A DNA stretch of 20,937 nucleotides from DATKKX01 sp035542775. Lineage in GTDB: Bacteria > Planctomycetota > Phycisphaerae > UBA1845 > UTPLA1. Both the position numbers and the translations under genes were made by a program. The stretch is from assembly GCA_035542775.1 (NCBI GenBank), contig DATKKX010000354.1, positions 1 to 20,937 of the forward strand, in the 5' to 3' direction. Of this stretch, positions 16,626 through 20,937 are shown in pieces (the stretch's first letter is position 1; each line of letters starts with the position of its first letter). The notes below the pieces were generated by a model, which did not search any database, was not told where the DNA came from, and saw only the letters and a list, made by a program, of their open reading frames with translations.

Positions 16626-17066
16626 TCATTGTTTGGTGAGCGTGGCCGCGCCGCCGTTGATCGTGACCGTCGTCAGCGGTGCCAGCACGATCTCGGTCGT
16701 GAGAGTTCCGGTGATGACGTTGTTGGCGTCGTTCAGCGTGCCGTTGAAACTGAGCGTGCCGCCGAGAAACGTCGTGCTGATTGTCACCTGTTTTCCGTTG
16801 ACATCCGTGCTGCTGCTTACGACGGCGGTGGTGATCGCCAAATCCGTCCCGATCTGGTACACGATCGTGGTCAGCGTGCCGTTCTGGTCGAAGGTCAATA
16901 GCAACTGGGTCAGAGGCTCCGTCGTCTGCGTGGTCAGGTTCCAGGTTCCCGCGAGAACGGCTTCGGGCGGCGGGGCAAACAGCACGCCGCAGCCGGCCGG
17001 CAGACAGGTGAACGGCACCATCAACAGCAATCCCCACTTCATCGGCAGTGAATCCTTGCGGTTCAT
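16626..17066 (-). CDS. Small Thr-rich lipoprotein of unknown function
   Basis: 146 aa. The ATG at 17066 is preceded by AGGAG with 7-nt spacing. A short signal peptide ends in CLPAGC, with Cys26 as likely lipidation site. The mature protein is an alternation of Thr/Val/Leu strands (for example LAGTWNLTTQTTE, LTFDQNGTLTT, GTLTTEIVLAPLTTVTI), consistent with a small beta barrel or lipocalin-like sandwich that starts with the GTW motif often seen in such folds. It lies 41 bp downstream of the PAS-PP2C phosphatase gene on the same strand, so the two are probably co-transcribed. Function not recognised. Confidence 0.8.
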   Translation of the reverse strand: MNRKDSLPMKWGLLLMVPFTCLPAGCGVLFAPPPEAVLAGTWNLTTQTTEPLTQLLLTFDQNGTLTTIVYQIGTDLAITTAVVSSSTDVNGKQVTISTTFLGGTLSFNGTLNDANNVITGTLTTEIVLAPLTTVTINGGAATLTKQ

Positions 17067-17107
17067 ACAGGTTCTCCTGGCAGTCAGACGAGAATAAGCT
17101 CCGCCCG

Positions 17108-18220
17108 TCAGGTCATGTGGACATCAATGAAGGTCACGTCATCATCGAAGCGTATCCGATCCGAGGCCGTCAGCAACTTGGTCTCAAGCGCATCAAAATC
17201 CGGACCATCGGCCGGATAGCCGGCTTCCCGGAGGATTCGCTTCAAGCCCTCGACACCCAGACATGTGCCGCGCGAGTCAGCCACCTCAATCGCACCGTCG
17301 GTGAAAAAGAACACGCAGTCGCCCCCCCGAAGCGGGACGACCGTTTCTTCGTACTCCGAGGCCTTGAACATTCCGAGCGGCAATCCCGCGACGCGGGGAT
17401 TCTCCCACGATCCATCCGCTCGGCGCACCAGCGGCGGAGGATTACCGGCCCCGACAAGCCGGAGCACCCCACCTTTCAGATCGAACAAACCGCACAGCCC
17501 GGTGGCGAACGGCTCATCCTCCTGAATCAGCACGTGGAGCCTGTCGCCGACAGCCTGGGCAAACCGCGCGGGCTCCGCCAGCAGATGATGGTAGCTGCCC
17601 CACAACGAGCTCAGGAACATCGTGTACAGCGCCGCCGAGACGCCATGTCCCATGACATCGGCCAGAAACAGGCCGTAACGGTCGGAGCTCAGCTTGGCGA
17701 TCGCGTAATAGTCTCCGCCAATTACGTCGTGCGGAACGTAACGCGTCGCAAAGCGGATACGTGGATCGGGAGCAAGATCGTTCTGCAGGGTCAGAGACTG
17801 GATCTTGTGCGCCCGCTCAATGTCCCCGAATTCATCGGTCAGATCGCGGAAGGTCTCCACGCCGCCGACCACCTCCCCGGCGGCGTTGCGCAGCGGAGAA
17901 ACGGCAACCTGCAGCGGGACTCGGCTGCCGCTCTTGGTCTTTGCGAACATGACGATCGGAGCGTTGCTGCTCTTCCCGGTGACGATAGAGCGGTACAGCG
18001 GACAGTACGACTCACCGCAAAGGACATGCCCGTCCTTGTCGACGTGGCAAAGCACGCCGTCGTGGCAGTGCTTGCCCACCACTTCCTCCGCGGTCCAACC
18101 GGTGATCCTCTCCGCCGACTTTCCCCAGTAAACGATCTTGCGGTCCGTGTCCGTTACGTACACGCCCTCGTTGATCGAATTGAGGACCATCTCCGGCGTC
18201 AAGTTGTTGTCCATGCTCAT
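17108..18220 (-). CDS. PAS domain - PP2C/SpoIIE-type serine phosphatase
   Basis: 370 aa. The ATG at 18220 was chosen because GGAGGA lies 6 nt upstream; the longer frame to 18427 has no site. Residues about 8-125 form a PAS domain (LNSINEGVYVTDTDRKIVYW, then ERITGWTAEEVVGK). It contains a four-cysteine segment, Cys52, Cys58, Cys68 and Cys73. A short helical linker (130-150) leads to a SpoIIE/RsbU-type PP2C domain from about 155. Metal-binding acidic residues are visible in GGDYYAI (Asp170), LADVMGHG (Asp188), FTDG and the final FDDDVTFIDV (Asp360/361). The family dephosphorylates anti-anti-sigma (STAS) proteins in partner-switching control; no STAS or anti-sigma gene is next to it. No transmembrane segment, so cytoplasmic sensing is likely. 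Confidence 0.92.
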   Translation of the reverse strand: MSMDNNLTPEMVLNSINEGVYVTDTDRKIVYWGKSAERITGWTAEEVVGKHCHDGVLCHVDKDGHVLCGESYCPLYRSIVTGKSSNAPIVMFAKTKSGSRVPLQVAVSPLRNAAGEVVGGVETFRDLTDEFGDIERAHKIQSLTLQNDLAPDPRIRFATRYVPHDVIGGDYYAIAKLSSDRYGLFLADVMGHGVSAALYTMFLSSLWGSYHHLLAEPARFAQAVGDRLHVLIQEDEPFATGLCGLFDLKGGVLRLVGAGNPPPLVRRADGSWENPRVAGLPLGMFKASEYEETVVPLRGGDCVFFFTDGAIEVADSRGTCLGVEGLKRILREAGYPADGPDFDALETKLLTASDRIRFDDDVTFIDVHMT

Positions 18221-18916
18221 GCACGTTCCTCCGGCGGACCAAGCAGAGCGCGAGTGCGCGATTAAGCCCACAGCCGCCCGCAACGGATGAGCGTCGATGC
18301 GGTATCCTAGTCGCGCGGCCCCATCGAATGCTTCGGCGTTTACCCAGTCTTTTTCGCCGCCAGCCACGAGCCTCGTGCGCCCGTCTCGGGGGGATTCTCG
18401 CTCCAGGGATTTCGTCCTGCACGCCAAGCGGCAAGTTCAAGGCTCGCGGGAAGTGCGGCAGCCTCCCCGCCAAATCTCTATAAGAGCCCCCTGGCATCCA
18501 GTTCGACGCCCGCCCGAACACGATCGCATTGCCGATCGCGATTATAGACGGCTGGCCGACGGCGTCCACATCTTGTTGTAAGGAATTACCTGCAGACTCC
18601 GGACGAGAATCAGCCTGTGCGGCTCAGGCAAAGCGGAGAGGCAAAAAAGTCTCCGCTTTGACCGGCTTCGGCCGATCCTTCCGTGTCACCCCCCGGCGTG
18701 TCCACACTGACTCCATCTCCGCCTCAGCATGCTCTTCGATCAATGGCGCCGGCGCGGCGCGATCTGTGCTGCGGTGGATCTTCCTGGTGAGATTCCGCAT
18801 GAATCGAACTGCTTGACAGCGCCCGTTCGTTTCCAGCATGCTTCTGATGTTTCCCGGAGGACGACGGCGCCCGCGATCTATGAGAGACGCGGCCATAGGG
18901 GACCGGAGGTCGACAG
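18221..18916. other. 700-bp divergent intergenic region
   Basis: No supported gene. It separates the PAS-PP2C gene (minus) from the alpha/beta-hydrolase gene (plus). It holds a perfect 10-bp hairpin (18630-18659). A candidate minus-strand promoter is ATTATA at 18541-18546 (TATAAT when read on the minus strand) with CGTCCA at 18563-18568 as a weak -35 (16-nt spacer), about 320 bp from the start codon. On the plus strand TTGACA at 18813-18818 lacks a good -10. Confidence 0.35.
18630..18659. repeat. Perfect 10-bp inverted repeat in an intergenic region
   Basis: AAAGCGGAGA (18630-18639) and TCTCCGCTTT (18650-18659) enclose the loop GGCAAAAAAG. It looks like a terminator stem, but no annotated gene ends nearby and no T-run follows. 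A second small GC-rich stem (CCGGCTTCGGCCG) follows at once. It may mark the end of an unannotated small transcript. Confidence 0.6.
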
Positions 18917-20299
18917 ATGAGACGACAGCCGATTCGGTTGGCATGGGCGGTGCCGGTGCTGCTGTTGACCATCGTCCTCCTGAATTCGGCCTGCGATTAC
19001 CCGCCCCCTTTGCCGTTTCCTCCACATACGCGTCTCATTCGGATGGATTCGCTCTGGACTCTGACGCCTGATCAGGTGGCCCAGGCGCATGAGCAACTGG
19101 TCGAGGATCAATTCGCTGACCAAAACGACACGGAAACCGACGCCCCCTGGTACGCGGATTGGGAAACGCTGCTGAGCACCGCCCTGGCGGATGCCGTCGA
19201 CTGCCGGCGAATCACCTACTGGAGCCGCAACGCCGACGGCCAGCCGATCCAGCTCACCGGTATGTTGTATCTGCCCCGGCGATGGCTTCCCCCTCCCTGG
19301 CCCTCTCGAGTCTCCTTGGTCGCCTACCCGCACGGAACGGAACTCCTCCGTGACAATGTCCCCTCCAACAACGCGGGCGTCGAATGGGTGTTTGGCGCAG
19401 CCGGCGCCCTCTTTGCCGGCTTTGCAATGGCCATGCCCGATCTGCCCGGCATGGGAGGCGCGGACCCCAACGCTTACCACCCCTATTGCCACGCCAAGTC
19501 CCTGGCCTATTCCGTCGTCGACATGATCCAGGCCGTGCAAGAGAGCTTCACCTGGGAGCTGTACGGACAGTACTGGTGGGATGGGCAGCTCTATATCCTC
19601 GGGTACTCCGAGGGCGGATACGCCGCCATGGCCACGGTCAGGGAACTACAGCTCAACGCCGGCCAGTATCCCGGCTTGGCCATCACCGCTTCCGCCTGTA
19701 TGGCGGGGCCTTACGATCTGACCGGAGCCATGCGGAACCTCATGGTCAACTCCACGGAGCCGTACGGAGCGCCCTACTTCCTCCCTTATGTCGTACTCGG
19801 TTACGACGCTGTGTACAGCGGCCCCTTCGATCCCAACCAGGCCATCAACCCGCTCCTCCTGCCCGACTGCCTCCAGTGGATGAACGGAGTCAGCACGCCC
19901 TCCTCTGAGGTCAACCGTCTGATCGCGGAACGGCTGGGCTATCCCCAGGGCCAGTTTCCCGCACCTCATGAGCTCCTCAACCCCACCTGGGTGAATCAGC
20001 AGCTCGCTGACAACGTGTATCAAACCAGCCAGGTGGGACAGATCCTGGCAGACAACAACCTCTGGCCCGGCTGGGTACCCAGCCGACCAATGCTCCTGCG
20101 GCACTCCCCTGACGACGACCGCGTCCCTTACGCCAACACCGAGAAGGCCTTCAACGAGTTCGTCAAAGCTGGCGCCATCGCCAATCTGACGTTATCGCCG
20201 ATCGGCAAGGCCGGCGACGGCATCGGGCATGTGTCCGGGGCCATCATCGGGATTCCGAGTGCGATCATCTGGTTCAGGAACGGCTGTCCCAAAAACTGA
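18917..20299 (+). CDS. Secreted alpha/beta-hydrolase (lipase/peptidase-like)
   Basis: 460 aa. The ATG at 18917 has GGAGG 8 nt upstream. The N-terminus is a basic, hydrophobic export signal (RRQPIRLAWAVPVLLLTIVLLNSAC); the Cys after SA suggests a lipoprotein, though the lipobox is imperfect. The alpha/beta-hydrolase triad can be placed: nucleophile Ser231 in GYSEGG, acid near HSPDDDRVPY (Asp400 most likely) and His438 in GIGHVSG. YPHGTELL probably forms the oxyanion region, and AMPDLPGMGG matches the strand-turn of secretory lipases. Pattern and length resemble secretory lipases and prolyl-oligopeptidase-like esterases. Substrate unknown. It precedes the MarR gene by 87 bp, with no clear operon link. 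Confidence 0.88.
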   Translation: MRRQPIRLAWAVPVLLLTIVLLNSACDYPPPLPFPPHTRLIRMDSLWTLTPDQVAQAHEQLVEDQFADQNDTETDAPWYADWETLLSTALADAVDCRRITYWSRNADGQPIQLTGMLYLPRRWLPPPWPSRVSLVAYPHGTELLRDNVPSNNAGVEWVFGAAGALFAGFAMAMPDLPGMGGADPNAYHPYCHAKSLAYSVVDMIQAVQESFTWELYGQYWWDGQLYILGYSEGGYAAMATVRELQLNAGQYPGLAITASACMAGPYDLTGAMRNLMVNSTEPYGAPYFLPYVVLGYDAVYSGPFDPNQAINPLLLPDCLQWMNGVSTPSSEVNRLIAERLGYPQGQFPAPHELLNPTWVNQQLADNVYQTSQVGQILADNNLWPGWVPSRPMLLRHSPDDDRVPYANTEKAFNEFVKAGAIANLTLSPIGKAGDGIGHVSGAIIGIPSAIIWFRNGCPKN

Positions 20300-20374
20300 T
20301 CGGCGATCAAGAACATCCTCCCCCTGATCACCTCTGGCCCGTGGAGAGGAGTGGCGTTTCTACCAAAGGCGCGC

Positions 20375-20386
20375 TATACATAGTTT
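20375..20386 (+). promoter_or_regulatory. Candidate -10 element placing the MarR transcript start at its ATG
   Basis: TATACA at 20375-20380 is a good -10 hexamer and ends 6 nt before the ATG at 20387. Transcription would start at or next to the A of the start codon. There is no ribosome binding site in this gap, which fits a leaderless mRNA. No clear -35 was found. Confidence 0.45.
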
Positions 20387-20412
20387 ATGCAACAGTTGCG
20401 AAAGGAAACTAT
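20380..20412 (+). promoter_or_regulatory. Nested inverted repeats over the MarR start codon, possible autoregulatory operator
   Basis: Outer arms ATAGTTT (20380-20386) and AAACTAT (20406-20412) enclose the inner palindrome GCAAC-A-GTTGC (20389-20399); the two centres differ by 2 nt. MarR dimers bind palindromes of this size at their own promoters, and this one overlaps the predicted transcription start. Operator function is inference. Confidence 0.5.
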
Positions 20413-20875
20413 TTCGAGGATCTCGCCGGACGCCTGTGCCCACGAGCTGCTGACCGGCGTGCCCACCGTCATGAGGTTCATCCGTTGTCAGATGCGCGGG
20501 CACCGCCGGGCGGAGTTGAGCGTACCCCAGTTCCGGGCCCTGGTGTTTCTGAGCCATAATGAAGACACTTCCATGTCCGCCATGGCTTCGCATCTGGGGT
20601 TGTCACTGCCCGCTACATCGAGGCTGGCGGAGGTGCTGGTTCAGCGCGGGCTCATGGAACGCAGGGCCCGTTCCAGCGACCGGCGTTGCGTGTCGCTTTC
20701 GCTGACCGCGCGCGGCTGGGCCACATACCGCGCCGCGCTTCGCGCCACGCAGACGGCCATCGCCCACCGTTGCGACGCGCTCACGATGGAGGAATTGTCC
20801 ATGGTGACGCAGGCCATGGGCATTCTGAACCGCGTATTCTCATCTGAGAGCTGCCGTGCCGAGGCGATGCCGTGA
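20387..20875 (+). CDS. MarR family transcriptional regulator
   Basis: 162 aa, normal for MarR. The ATG at 20387 is used because the first helix (SPDACAHELLTGVPTVMRFIRC) is needed for the dimer. No ribosome binding site precedes it, but a -10-like TATACA does. The winged helix-turn-helix is clear: LSVPQFRALVFLSH, then MSAMASHLGLSLPATSRLAEVLVQRGL as helix-turn-helix, and the wing ERRARSSDRRCVSLSLTARG with the conserved DRR. Such repressors usually control an adjacent efflux or stress operon in response to phenolic or oxidative ligands. A new ORF begins 37 nt downstream on the same strand, a common arrangement. Cys residues at the N-terminus could make it redox-responsive, but this is speculation. 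Confidence 0.92.
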   Translation: MQQLRKETISRISPDACAHELLTGVPTVMRFIRCQMRGHRRAELSVPQFRALVFLSHNEDTSMSAMASHLGLSLPATSRLAEVLVQRGLMERRARSSDRRCVSLSLTARGWATYRAALRATQTAIAHRCDALTMEELSMVTQAMGILNRVFSSESCRAEAMP

Positions 20876-20912
20876 TAGACGCTCTTGAGCGGCTCGCCCG
20901 GGGAGTCAGGCC

Positions 20913-20937
20913 GTGAAGAAAGCAATCGTTCTTCTTT
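20913..20937 (+). CDS. Start of an ORF cut off by the window edge
   Basis: GTG at 20913 follows GGGGAG by about 8 nt, giving VKKAIVLL, the beginning of a basic, hydrophobic signal-like N-terminus. Only eight codons are in view. Its position 37 nt after the MarR gene suggests an operon, often with a membrane transport component, but nothing identifies it. Confidence 0.45.

Noticed and set aside
18813..18841. TTGACA promoter for the alpha/beta-hydrolase
   Set aside because: The hexamer is perfect but no -10 occurs at a 16-18 nt spacing.
18624..19025. 133-codon minus-strand ORF in the gap before the hydrolase
   Set aside because: Arg/Pro-rich with no domain, overlaps the signal-peptide region of the hydrolase gene and lacks a ribosome binding site.

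Overview
The window looks like part of a planctomycete chromosome, probably Phycisphaerae-like. The clues are the GC-rich sequence, a membrane protein with the CxxCGYDLTG...CPECG zinc ribbon seen repeatedly in that group, many exported proteins (Sec, Tat and lipoprotein signals), and a very large secreted enzyme that ends in a Cys / hydrophobic / Arg-cluster tail. The lineage call rests on motif recognition, not on a marker gene.

Layout. Positions 1-556 are gene-poor but hold several inverted repeats that could form the leader of a small secreted protein (557-1231). The end of that ORF runs antisense into a zinc-ribbon membrane protein (1061-1792, minus). A Tat-exported metallophosphoesterase follows (2272-3753, plus). 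Facing it across a perfect 16-bp hairpin is a minus-strand pair: a DUF4954 left-handed beta-helix protein (4999-7212) and a GlmS-like SIS-domain protein (3883-4902). After about 880 bp without a supported gene comes the main feature, a 1609-residue secreted multicopper oxidase (8094-12923). Two blocks of glycine-rich beta repeats interrupt its catalytic core, and FN3 and PKD domains plus a C-terminal anchor follow.

Downstream are two aldo/keto reductases, one predicted cytosolic (13061-14053) and one Tat-exported (14135-15202), then a convergent flavin-reductase-like protein (15261-15791). Next are a DUF4136-like lipoprotein (16053-16583) and a minus-strand pair made of a PAS-PP2C (SpoIIE-type) phosphatase (17108-18220) and a small lipoprotein (16626-17066). 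After a 700-bp gap come a secreted alpha/beta-hydrolase (18917-20299), a MarR regulator (20387-20875) that appears to be leaderless, and the first codons of another ORF at the right edge.

How the genes relate. The window is a set of short, mostly independent transcription units weighted toward envelope and redox functions: copper oxidase, two oxidoreductases, a flavoprotein, exported hydrolases and lipoproteins. The DUF4954/SIS pair is the most convincing functional operon and suggests amino-sugar or sugar-phosphate metabolism. The PAS-PP2C/lipoprotein pair is a sensory unit. I saw no phage, CRISPR, tRNA, rRNA or intact insertion sequence. The strongest novelty candidates are the repeat-invaded multicopper oxidase and the DUF4954/SIS pair.
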